From Ruminococcaceae bacterium UBA2656 (GTDB lineage Bacteria > Bacillota > Clostridia > Oscillospirales > Acutalibacteraceae): a stretch of 8,946 bases of DNA. Below are positions 1-6,386 of the stretch, in pieces. A program made the translations under genes and the position numbers. Position 1 is the stretch's first letter; each line of letters begins with the position of its first letter. The DNA is taken from positions 1 to 8,946 of the forward strand of contig DENA01000024.1 of the NCBI GenBank assembly GCA_002359465.1, in the 5' to 3' direction. The notes beneath the pieces were generated by a model that saw nothing but the letters and a program-made list of their open reading frames with translations, was not told the DNA's origin and did no database searches.

Positions 1-21
1 TTTCGCCCGATGGCTGGTCTT
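1..21. repeat. 21-bp direct repeat, left copy
   Basis: The first 21 bases of the window (tttcgcccgatggctggtct plus one t) recur exactly and in the same orientation at 6015-6035. After the 21st base the two copies diverge. The left side of this copy is cut off by the window edge, so the repeat may be longer. The two copies bracket the regulator, membrane protein, kinase and RuBisCO-like genes. It could be an upstream promoter element shared by two minus-strand operons, a dispersed intergenic repeat, or a scar of an insertion. The sequence does not decide between these. Confidence 0.75.
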
Positions 22-62
22 TTCTGCAGCTCATTTAGCGGTTGAAATATCGTGTGAATATA

Positions 63-103
63 GAATTACGGGTTTTCTGAAAGCATCAGAAAACCCGTAA
101 TTC
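63..103 (-). terminator. Perfect 18-bp hairpin after the SorC gene; likely terminator
   Basis: The arms 63-80 and 86-103 are perfect reverse complements (18 bp) around a 5-base loop. The hairpin lies about 125 bp downstream of the SorC-family stop codon, the last gene of the module on the minus strand. It lacks a clean run of T after the stem on either strand; on the minus strand the end of the stem and what follows are only AT-rich. It may therefore be a weak or bidirectional terminator or an mRNA 3'-end stabiliser. The spacer from 104 to 228 holds no further gene or motif that I can support. Confidence 0.6.
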
Positions 104-228
104 AAGGAAGTCTGCCATAGATGGGAAGGTGTCGTTTTAAACTCAAAAGTTCAAAACTTCACACGTATAGAAAACAGTTGCAGGAACCAATTGAGAAGGA
201 GGTACCCACACCTGCGTTTTAACCGCGT

Positions 229-1200
229 TTAAAGCGCATACAGGGCATTTGCCAGATAATAATCAATAATCAGAACATCCACTAAATTTCCTTTCAGCAA
301 AGCACGGACGGCATATGCTTTTTTGCTTCCGGACGCAACTACAATCTTGCAGGGTATTTTTTTATAGGTGTCCAGACAAATGGAAAGTGTCCTGTCCTTC
401 AAACTGCTTTCACATTCCTGACCGTCCATATTGATAAATCGGAGAGCGAAATCACAGCATACTTTCTGCTCAATCAGTTCCTTCATCTCATGGGCCTTTA
501 AATAGCCGGAGGAAGCCAGCAGAGAGTCCACATTGGGAAAAAACACCCCCACGCCGCTGACGGAAATATTAATATATTTTAATAAGGAAAAAACTTTCTG
601 AAATTTAACATCATCTTTGATCTGCCGATAGTGCTCTGTACTGTCCGCTAGGCCGTTTGCACAGATCGACACATTTTTCCCGCCAAAAGCCATTGCGGCG
701 CGCCGCACAAGGTTGTTGACAGCCAGCTTTTCGTCGCAGTCGGCAATACTGCCGTGCATTGTGAGTACTTTGGCGTTCACCTTCCGGCATGGATTTAAAT
801 ACTGGATCAGATGATACATCGTACCGCCCCAGCTCAGCCCCAGAATATCGTCATCCGTGACAATCCGCTGAAGATAGCGGGCTCCCTCCAGAGCAACCCT
901 TTTCTTTGTCTCTTCTGCATTTAAAAGCTTTTCAGGCTCCAATACCGGGACAACAATAACCGATTTGAGGCCGTACCGGTTCATAATTTTCTTTTCCAGC
1001 TCAATACAATCGGCGAAGGGTTTGGAAATTTTGAATTCAACAACGCCCTCATCTACCGCTCTTTTTAAAAGCCGTGAAACGGTGGGCTTGGAAATACTTA
1101 AATCCTGTGAAATCTCTGTCAATGTTCTTTTTTCAATGTAATACATGTATGCGGCTGAGTCCATAATGCAAACAGACTGATTGTACACTTCGCTTTTCAT
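229..1200 (-). CDS. SorC-family (sugar-binding) transcriptional regulator
   Basis: The gene encodes a 323-residue cytoplasmic DNA-binding regulator, the usual length for the SorC family. An N-terminal helix-turn-helix spans about residues 25-50 (LTEISQDLSISKPTVSRLLK). A SorC sugar-binding domain fills about residues 60-320. It includes GLSWGGTM at 121-128, which matches the family's G-x-x-W-G-x-T phosphosugar-site motif, and the closing block VDVLIIDYYLANAL. Family members bind a phosphorylated sugar and switch nearby catabolic genes, as repressors or activators. The ATG is supported by GGGAGG at 1209-1214 with an 8-base spacer. The gene is last in a module with an RLP, an FGGY kinase and a membrane protein, so the effector is probably a product of that kinase or an RLP-related intermediate (inference). 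Overlapping palindromes in its own promoter suggest autoregulation. The family call is firm; the ligand is unknown. Confidence 0.93.
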   Translation of the reverse strand: MKSEVYNQSVCIMDSAAYMYYIEKRTLTEISQDLSISKPTVSRLLKRAVDEGVVEFKISKPFADCIELEKKIMNRYGLKSVIVVPVLEPEKLLNAEETKKRVALEGARYLQRIVTDDDILGLSWGGTMYHLIQYLNPCRKVNAKVLTMHGSIADCDEKLAVNNLVRRAAMAFGGKNVSICANGLADSTEHYRQIKDDVKFQKVFSLLKYINISVSGVGVFFPNVDSLLASSGYLKAHEMKELIEQKVCCDFALRFINMDGQECESSLKDRTLSICLDTYKKIPCKIVVASGSKKAYAVRALLKGNLVDVLIIDYYLANALYAL

Positions 1201-1275
1201 TACTCATTCCTCCCATAGTGACTACCCAACCCTACCAATAAACTCCACCATGCTACGTATTGAACAGCGTCTGCC

Positions 1276-1309
1276 ATCATTATATATAATGATCATTATA
1301 GAATGGCAA
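1276..1309 (-). promoter_or_regulatory. SorC gene promoter with overlapping palindromic operators
   Basis: Read on the minus strand, a -35-like TTGCCA (1304-1309) is followed by TATATA (1281-1286, 17-base spacer) or TATAAT (1279-1284, 19-base spacer). Two perfect palindromes lie over this promoter: atcattatatataatgat at 1276-1293 and tataatgatcattata at 1285-1300. They come from one half-site, ATCATTATA, present three times in alternating orientation. The second palindrome sits between the -35 and -10, where a bound protein would block RNA polymerase. Negative autoregulation by the SorC protein is the simplest reading but is inferred. The leader to the ATG would be about 70 bases. Confidence 0.6.
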
Positions 1310-1400
1310 TCATGTCTGAATTTAGAATACGAAATATTATAAAAATTTATTTTAGCACACACTTATAACGGCGCCGGGCATTACGGTCTCTTCTTTTCTT

Positions 1401-1434
1401 ATTGTCTTCCACCGCATAAGCGGTGGAAGACAAT
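1401..1434 (-). terminator. 15-bp hairpin between membrane gene and SorC gene
   Basis: The arms 1401-1415 (attgtcttccaccgc) and 1420-1434 are perfect reverse complements with a 4-base loop. The hairpin lies about 95 bp beyond the membrane protein stop and upstream of the SorC promoter, the expected place for the end of the upstream transcript. On the minus strand the bases after the stem are A/G-rich, not T-rich, so it is not a textbook intrinsic terminator. It could act as an mRNA stabiliser or processing site. In the rest of the 1201-1528 gap I see only the SorC promoter region. Confidence 0.5.
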
Positions 1435-1528
1435 TAATTCATTACGGGATCCTCTCACACTATTCCCAGTTTGGCCTTCTCGTAATTTTTGAAATTGTTG
1501 TGCATCCAAGATACAGAATCCCTTCCTG

Positions 1529-2365
1529 TCAGGCAGGGAAAATACTGAATATGACTAAACTCAAGGTTGCGATAGTGGATGCAGGAGCATCAATATGAGA
1601 GTCTACATTGGTATTGATTGTATTCTGATACAGTTCAAATACAATGCAGGCCAGCACACCGAACAGAATACCGATTAAAACACTGCCGGAACGCACAGTT
1701 GCATATCCTGCTATTAAAGTGACATGATGGGTAACAGGAAAATCTCCGTCACGCAGGAAGAAAATCAGAGAAAGCGCGCTAATGTAGAATCCGGTCGTTG
1801 CAATTCCTGTCAGATGAACGGCATAGGCCGCCGCGGCAGCAACCACAAGGCCGACGAGAATTTTATAAGTCCATTGTACCGCGCATCCTTTGTGATAAAG
1901 AGACACCTCATTTAATTTTGGATTCACAATTTTGTGGTGACCAAATAAAAGCCTGACAATAAAGCCGGAAAGCATGACTGTTAATGCACCCGCATCAAGC
2001 GGAAGTTTTAAATACACGAAGGTACTCAGGCACATAAACCCAAATAAGCCGAAGATGCCTCCGACCAATACTGTTAACGGATCCTGTGTAAACCCAAGCG
2101 CTTTGTTCAGATTGGTCCCCACAACATCATATTTTCTTTTATTAGCGGCAAAAGCCAATGCCGCCACAGCGCCTGCAAAACAAATACACGGGGTGAACAG
2201 AGTCCATTCAACGGTTTTTTGTAAAACCAGTGCGGCCGGTACATTCCCCATTGAAAGAAAAATAACGCCGACAATACCGGCGATTACAAAGGCCGGATTC
2301 CCACCGACCAGCGCCCCGACACATCCACCTAAAAAAGCTCCAATAATGCTAACTGCGTCTACCAT
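1529..2365 (-). CDS. Multi-pass membrane protein, putative transporter of unrecognised family
   Basis: The gene encodes a 278-residue, very hydrophobic protein. Likely membrane segments lie near residues 5-22, 25-40, 55-74, 97-118, 122-140, 166-184, 190-204, 226-245 and 262-276. A basic stretch at 75-79 (NKRKY) is probably cytoplasmic. Polar motifs stand out in the hydrophobic background: GHHK at 142-145, DGDFPVTHH at 206-214, and SHIDAP at 256-261. These histidine and acidic residues could bind a substrate or ion. I do not recognise the family. There are no ABC, MFS or PTS signatures. Start: AGGAGG at 2373-2378, 7 bases from the ATG. It lies between a sugar kinase and a sugar-responsive regulator, so uptake of the pathway substrate is the likely role, inferred from position only. 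Confidence 0.8.
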   Translation of the reverse strand: MVDAVSIIGAFLGGCVGALVGGNPAFVIAGIVGVIFLSMGNVPAALVLQKTVEWTLFTPCICFAGAVAALAFAANKRKYDVVGTNLNKALGFTQDPLTVLVGGIFGLFGFMCLSTFVYLKLPLDAGALTVMLSGFIVRLLFGHHKIVNPKLNEVSLYHKGCAVQWTYKILVGLVVAAAAAYAVHLTGIATTGFYISALSLIFFLRDGDFPVTHHVTLIAGYATVRSGSVLIGILFGVLACIVFELYQNTINTNVDSHIDAPASTIATLSLVIFSIFPA

Positions 2366-2414
2366 TCCAATTCCTCCTGTAAGATTTATTTGAATAATAC
2401 TGTTAATCCGATAT

Positions 2415-2449
2415 CATCCCGGTTCCGTCTAAAATGCGAAACGGGGATG
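2415..2449 (-). other. Imperfect hairpin in the kinase to membrane-gene spacer
   Basis: The arms 2415-2427 and 2437-2449 pair over 13 positions with one mismatch and one G-T wobble, closing a 9-base loop. It lies in the 197-bp spacer between the kinase stop and the membrane protein start. No T-run follows on the minus strand, so an intercistronic stabiliser or processing element is more likely than a terminator. A smaller tccgg/ccgga inverted repeat lies at about 2461-2482. I see no strong promoter in this spacer. Confidence 0.4.
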
Positions 2450-2562
2450 CTCCTCCCGTATCCGGTAAAATTTATTCTCCGGATTTTCAATACATACTGA
2501 ACAAACCGCCGTTTCAAAATCATTGCTTCTTTCTTAACAGCAATTTCAGCTTTCTGGATTCT

Positions 2563-4127
2563 CTAGCGATATTTTTCCTGAAACGCAGTAACGGATGAAT
2601 ATGCTTCACCGTTAAGCGCCTTATAGATCTTTCTCCAGGTCTGGTAAGCGTCTTCATAAATTGGGACATTTTTGGGATTCGGTTCGTAGCGCTTGGTTAC
2701 TTTTACCATATGATTGGCTGCCTCTTCAAAATCCTGATAAATTCCGACGCCAACAGCCGCCACCATCGCACATCCCAGCCCTGTGGCCTCCTCAATCGCC
2801 ACAGTCTCGCAGGGTCTGTTGTAAATGTCGGCCTGCATCTGGCACCAGAAATTGGACCGGGCAACCCCCCCGGTCAGACGAACGACATTGAAATTCGGGA
2901 CATTACCCTTTACCATTGCTTCAAGCATATCCTTGATATCAAAGCAAATACCTTCCATTGTCGCTCTGACAAGATCATTGCGGGTATGAGCGAAAGTCAT
3001 TCCTATGTAGGTACCACGGGCGTCTGCGTTATAGTTGGGCGTGTTTGCCCCCTGTAAATACGGAAGGAAGAAACACCCGTTTGCACCCGGGTTGGATTTT
3101 TGGGCTGCTCTTGTCAAAAAGTCATACGCTTCCAGTCCCAAATATTTTGCGGTCATGCTTTCGACATCGCAAAATTCTCCCTTAAACCACTTAAAAGCGC
3201 TGCCCGCCGCATTGGCCTGGCCTTCCATAACCCATGCTCCGTCAGGCGTGCCCAAGATGTAGCATTTCTTTGCCGGATCTCTCAGCAGCTTTGTTGATTT
3301 GCCCGCCGTAATGCCGGCCGTACCGCCGCAGGCATAGCCGGTACCTTCTTTTACGCAGCCGCAGCCAAGGCATCCCGCCTGCTGGTCGCCTGTGCCCATT
3401 ACGAGCGGTGTTCCGACAGCAAGGCCGGTTTTCTCCGAGATTTCAGCGGACACTTTTCCAATAATCGTTCCCGTCGTTCTTAAAGGAGCCAGCTTGTCAA
3501 TATCCACTCCGAACACCTTGCACAGCTTCTCACTGTACTTGAAGTCCGGCCCATTCAACTGCAGCCATGGAGTGTCGTTGATATCGTCATAATAATATCG
3601 GCGCCATAGGCTTTTGTCATAAGGCCCATCATGGTGTGAACGGTTGTCGCATTTTGATACGCTTCAGACATTTTCTCCTTTACCCATTGCAGTTTGCCCG
3701 ACGGGTTAACGCCGCCGAGCGGCATACCACACATGTCGTACAAATCATCCGGCGTCATTCCGGCGGCCGCAAGCTGTTCTTTCATTTTAGGAAGCATTTC
3801 GGCGCTGCGCAGATCCTGCCAGATAATAATCGGCGTAGTGAATCCACCATTTTTATCGCGCGTGACCATCGTGCAACGGAACATGTCGAAGCTTACTCCG
3901 GCGATTTCTTCCGGATCAACCCCGCTGTTCTTGATGGCAAGCCGGGTTGTCTCATGCAATACTTTAATGAGTTCCGGTCCGTCGCACTCCACCCGTCCAA
4001 CTGCGGGATAAGTCAGAGGATTCATGATTTGGCCCGAGCCCAGACAGTTGCCTTCCAAATCAAAAACAAAAGATTTGCTGCTTGTTGTTCCACAGTCTAT
4101 GCCAACTACATACTTTTTCTGTTTCAA
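2563..4127 (-). pseudogene. FGGY-family carbohydrate kinase, interrupted by a frameshift
   Basis: The kinase is read in two frames: an N-terminal part at 3555-4127 (190 residues) and a C-terminal part at 2563-3558. Rejoined near 3590-3598 the protein would have about 521 residues, a normal FGGY length. N-terminal marks are the phosphate-binding DCGTTSSK at 11-18, the sugar-site WQDLR at 103-107 and NPSGKLQW at 141-148. C-terminal marks are the catalytic-base block GTGDQQAG and the FGGY signature region LTGGVARSNFWCQMQAD. FGGY enzymes use ATP to phosphorylate ketoses, polyols or sugar acids; this one looks xylulokinase-like, but the substrate cannot be named. Past residue D177 the first frame gives about 13 foreign residues and then TGA. 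The other frame gives YYDDINDTPWLQ leading straight into the conserved C-terminal half. One missing base (gat-gat read as gat-at) explains this. Everything else is intact, so it is either a very recent mutation or a sequencing error. It sits between the RLP and the membrane gene. Confidence 0.88.
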
Positions 4128-4140
4128 TACAATTCCCCCT
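4125..4140 (-). promoter_or_regulatory. Ribosome binding site and TTG start of the kinase
   Basis: On the minus strand AGGGGG (4135-4140) lies 7 bases before a TTG codon at 4125-4127, which opens directly into KQKKYVVGIDCGTT, the expected FGGY N-terminus. No in-frame ATG fits between the binding site and the phosphate-binding motif. The start is therefore TTG, which usually lowers translation. Confidence 0.75.
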
Positions 4141-4158
4141 GTAATTTGTTTTTACTGC

Positions 4159-4187
4159 GCTTCTTAGTTCTGACCCTGCTAAGAAGC
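4159..4187 (-). other. 9-bp hairpin in the kinase leader
   Basis: The arms 4159-4167 (gcttcttag) and 4179-4187 (ctaagaagc) are perfect complements with an 11-base loop. The hairpin ends about 20 bases upstream of the kinase ribosome binding site. On the minus strand it is followed by an A-rich stretch, not T, so it looks like a translation-control or stability element in the leader rather than a terminator. Confidence 0.4.
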
Positions 4188-4509
4188 TCTGCGGTAACCA
4201 ACTCCAACCCTTTCAAAAGACTTTTCTCCCAATCTATACATCCATCTTTCACTTTCGATCGTCAAAGATGATTTCGGGACTAAGCTATAATAAGGCTTAG
4301 AAAAGATATAGGGCTGCTCCTGTCCATCCCCACGAACGGAAGTACAAATCCAACTCTTTTCTGACTTGGTAGTTTGCAAACAAATATAAGGAAAAGGTAC
4401 CTCCCATATTTGTACCATACTGCGCGCAATACAGGGGGAAACCTTTCTTGTTTAAATTTCAAATTCTGAACTTTATTGGTCATCATTCGAAAATAAAATT
4501 TTTAAATCG
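4188..4509 (-). other. Long non-coding spacer or leader upstream of the kinase
   Basis: This is the unexplained bulk of the 456-bp gap between the RLP and kinase genes. Open frames of 68 and 79 codons cross it on the minus strand, but neither has a ribosome binding site or a familiar protein pattern. A small stem (ctaagc/gcttag at about 4280-4300) is visible. I found no convincing -35/-10 pair, although the hairpin at 4510-4545 implies that the kinase may need its own promoter here. It may be a structured 5' leader or a dispersed intergenic repeat; the function is unknown. Confidence 0.3.
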
Positions 4510-4545
4510 GACAGTTGAATGTACGCACGCGTACATTCAACTGTC
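4510..4545 (-). terminator. 16-bp perfect hairpin after the RLP gene; probable terminator
   Basis: The arms 4510-4525 (gacagttgaatgtacg) and 4530-4545 are perfect complements with a 4-base loop, starting about 39 bases past the RLP stop. The minus strand after the stem reads cgatttaaaaattttatttt, which is AT-rich with short T-runs. It would end or reduce transcription after the RLP, so the RLP may be made in excess of the downstream genes. Confidence 0.65.
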
Positions 4546-4583
4546 TTGTCACATCACTATTTTAAGGTTCCTGCGAAAACAAA

Positions 4584-5903
4584 TCAGCCCTTCAGGTCAA
4601 AAATGCCTGTTTTGTTTTCCTGATAGTAGCCCCACGCATCAAACGCCGCCTGCAGTTCCTTATGCTGCTTTGCAGCTTCCAGCATGTTCTGCCCGGAAAC
4701 GGCTGCGTCGATTGCCTGACGGAAGGCTTTTGCTCCCGCCCTCGGCCCCATCGGATGGCCATGGATACCGGCGCCGCTTGCAATCATGACGTCGTTGCCG
4801 AACTTCTTGACGACATCTTCCACATGGCCCTGTGTTGTGCCGCCGCCCGGCATTGGGAATACCGGCTTGATATTGCCCAGAGGCGACAGCATCTTGTATC
4901 CGCTGTCCACAAAGGTATCCATCATCATCGGGAATTTGCCGTATGGCGTCAGGGCAATGATCATATCCATACCGGCCATTCTCGGCAGCGTCGCACCAAT
5001 AAGTGTCGCGCTCATACCGGACCACGGTGACTCATATACAGCACCTGTATAATCAGAATGTCCCAGAATCGGCACGTTGATGTTCTTGTCTTCCGCGATC
5101 ATTCTGCTTGCATCCAGTCCGACTGAGTTGTAGTTTAGCAATAATGCATTTGCTCCGGCCTCAATCGCTCTGTATGCATTGTCTTTCAGGTTTTCTGTCT
5201 TATCCGTAATGTTAAAGGCATAAAGAGTTTTTTCACCCTTCTCCTCATCGGCGCGTTTCAGCGCTGCCATTACTGCTTTTACCCTTTCCACCAATGGGCA
5301 GTGGACAGGATTGGAGATCAGCTCGTCATCCTTGATGACATCCACACCGCCTACGGCAGATTCGAATGCCAGTTTCGCCGTTGCTTCCGGTGAAAGCCCT
5401 GTGCAGGGTTTAATCATGTTGTTCAGCAGCGGACGGTCATAAACGCCAAGAAGTTTTCTGATGCCCTGCACGCCGAATTTTGGACCCTGGAACTGATTCA
5501 GGAAGGAATCCGGGAACTCAAGGTCTAACAGCTTCACTTTTCCCGAACTTGAAATGTTGCCGATTACAGCACTCAGCAGCATGGCAAACTGTGCATTGCC
5601 AAAATTGCCCGTCGGATAAGCGATACGGATAATGAAATGTCTCTCTTCGACATCTTTTGGGACTTCAATCTGATAGGAAGGCGTTTCATAAACACCAACT
5701 ACTCTGCCTATGCATTTTTCGCGTACTTCGGCTGTCTCCTGAGGTACCTGAATCCAGGTTCCACAGGTCTGCTCACATGCCAAAGCGGCAGCGAATTTCA
5801 TCATATTGGTGCTCCGTTTTGTTGCGCAATAATAAGTTGCAATTACAAAACGGTCCTTTTCCAGTGCTTCCGGGTATTGAATAATAATAGGATCAATATA
5901 CAT
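4584..5903 (-). CDS. RuBisCO-like protein (form IV RuBisCO large-chain family)
   Basis: The gene encodes a 439-residue cytoplasmic protein covering the whole RuBisCO large-chain fold: an N-terminal domain to about residue 135, then the TIM barrel. By eye alignment (spinach numbering in brackets), it keeps E44 (E60), TW at 49-50 (T65-W66), N116 (N123), K165 in IKP (K175), the metal-binding KDDE at 191-194 with K191 (K201, carbamylated in true RuBisCO), D193 (D203) and E194 (E204), and loop-6 K323 in PYGK (K334). It differs at C167 (K177), at the H294-R295 region, now GHSDYTGAV, and at I316 (H327). It is therefore not a carbon-fixing RuBisCO. Known RLPs enolise, isomerise, decarboxylate or transcarboxylate phosphosugars, in methionine salvage and apionate catabolism. 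The block GHSDYTGAVYESPWSG resembles those RLPs more than true RuBisCO. The ATG follows AAGGAG at 5913-5918 with a 9-base spacer. First gene of the kinase module; no methionine-salvage genes are nearby, so a sugar-acid or polyol pathway is favoured. Exact reaction unknown. Confidence 0.92.
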   Translation of the reverse strand: MYIDPIIIQYPEALEKDRFVIATYYCATKRSTNMMKFAAALACEQTCGTWIQVPQETAEVREKCIGRVVGVYETPSYQIEVPKDVEERHFIIRIAYPTGNFGNAQFAMLLSAVIGNISSSGKVKLLDLEFPDSFLNQFQGPKFGVQGIRKLLGVYDRPLLNNMIKPCTGLSPEATAKLAFESAVGGVDVIKDDELISNPVHCPLVERVKAVMAALKRADEEKGEKTLYAFNITDKTENLKDNAYRAIEAGANALLLNYNSVGLDASRMIAEDKNINVPILGHSDYTGAVYESPWSGMSATLIGATLPRMAGMDMIIALTPYGKFPMMMDTFVDSGYKMLSPLGNIKPVFPMPGGGTTQGHVEDVVKKFGNDVMIASGAGIHGHPMGPRAGAKAFRQAIDAAVSGQNMLEAAKQHKELQAAFDAWGYYQENKTGIFDLKG

Positions 5904-5955
5904 ATTCGTTCACTCCTTTTTCTTTTTTTGAGGGCTATGTATTTCCTACGATCTT

Positions 5956-5984
5956 ATTATAACTACATAAAAATCATAAGAAAA
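5956..5984 (-). promoter_or_regulatory. RLP gene promoter: perfect -10, weak -35
   Basis: The minus strand has TATAAT at 5956-5961. At a 17-base spacing the -35 position reads TTTTCT (5979-5984), a poor match. The start of transcription would be near 5949, giving a leader of about 45 bases that contains the AAGGAG ribosome binding site. A strong -10 without a good -35 suggests dependence on an activator (inference). Confidence 0.55.
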
Positions 5985-6006
5985 TATTGAAAAATATTTC
6001 AATATT
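5983..6006. promoter_or_regulatory. Palindromic operator candidate upstream of the RLP promoter
   Basis: The arms aatattgaaa (5983-5992) and tttcaatatt (5997-6006) are perfect reverse complements around 4 bases. The site overlaps the weak -35 and is centred about 45 bases upstream of the predicted transcription start, a position typical for activators that contact RNA polymerase. It does not match the ATCATTATA half-sites at the SorC promoter, so a different regulator, or a flexible site, must be allowed for. The local AT-richness makes chance palindromes more likely. Confidence 0.5.
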
Positions 6007-6014
6007 AAACAATT

Positions 6015-6035
6015 TTTCGCCCGATGGCTGGTCTT
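6015..6035. repeat. 21-bp direct repeat, right copy
   Basis: This is an exact second copy of bases 1-21 in the same orientation, 8 bases upstream of the AT-rich palindrome and about 110 bases upstream of the RLP start. The flanks differ from those of the left copy wherever both can be seen. Confidence 0.75.
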
Positions 6036-6230
6036 CTAAAGTGTTTTTATCCTGCCTGCTTCCCAGCATGTGGAAAAGCAGAGCAAATCTTTTCGTTACA
6101 GTTGCACCGAGCGGAATATAAACCGAATGCAAAAGTACCGTACATACGGTTGTAAATTAAATGAACGTTTTTCAATCGTGTTAAAACAGAGCAGTAAACA
6201 CCTATATGCTAAGTTTCATCCTAATGAGAA
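6036..6230. other. Intergenic stretch with no supported gene
   Basis: This lies between the right 21-bp repeat and the terminator of the surface protein gene. A plus-strand open frame (6070-6291) crosses it, but it has no ribosome binding site, runs into the terminator stem, and resembles no protein. A small palindrome accgta-ca-tacggt lies at 6137-6150. I see nothing else I can support. Confidence 0.4.
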
Positions 6231-6268
6231 AGGCCTCCTGCCGCAACCAGAAGCGCGGCAGGAGGCCT
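6231..6268 (-). terminator. Strong intrinsic terminator of the surface protein gene
   Basis: The GC-rich arms 6231-6244 (aggcctcctgccgc) and 6255-6268 are perfect complements over 14 bp with a 10-base loop. On the minus strand the stem is followed by ttctcatt, a short T-rich tail. It lies about 120 bases past the stop of the large gene at 6387-8946 and insulates that gene from the RLP module. The bases between (6269-6386) hold a further loose inverted repeat (cggcac at 6313-6318, gtgccg at 6366-6371). Confidence 0.8.
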
Positions 6269-6386
6269 GCTATTTTGGAAAGAAAGAATAGAGTCTGCGG
6301 GGTAAAGCGTCCCGGCACAGACGTCGTTCTGTAAAACCCTCTGTGGGAGCGGTAAACAGGCATACGTGCCGAGACGGTCTGAATTT

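Noticed and set aside
195..207. AAGGAGG on the plus strand as a ribosome binding site
   Set aside because: No start codon follows at a usable distance, and the region beyond is the antisense of the SorC gene.
3585..3600. Programmed ribosomal frameshift in the kinase
   Set aside because: There is no X-XXY-YYZ slippery heptamer or obvious downstream stem, and FGGY kinases are not known to use frameshifting. Mutation or sequencing error is simpler.
4179..4486. Minus-strand open frames of 79 and 68 codons between the RLP and kinase genes
   Set aside because: They have no ribosome binding site and no recognisable protein pattern, and they overlap each other in different frames. More likely untranslated spacer.
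4584..5903. True carboxylating RuBisCO or methionine-salvage MtnW
   Set aside because: Positions equal to K177, R295 and H327 are not kept, which argues against RuBisCO. Loop-6 lysine and the kinase/SorC neighbours, without other salvage genes, argue against MtnW.
1..6035. Insertion sequence or integrative element defined by the 21-bp repeats
   Set aside because: No transposase, integrase, tRNA target or terminal inverted repeats are seen; the repeat is reported only as an observation.
6070..6291. Plus-strand 73-codon open frame upstream of the RLP gene
   Set aside because: No ribosome binding site, lysine- and arginine-rich random composition, and it reads through both arms of the terminator at 6231-6268.
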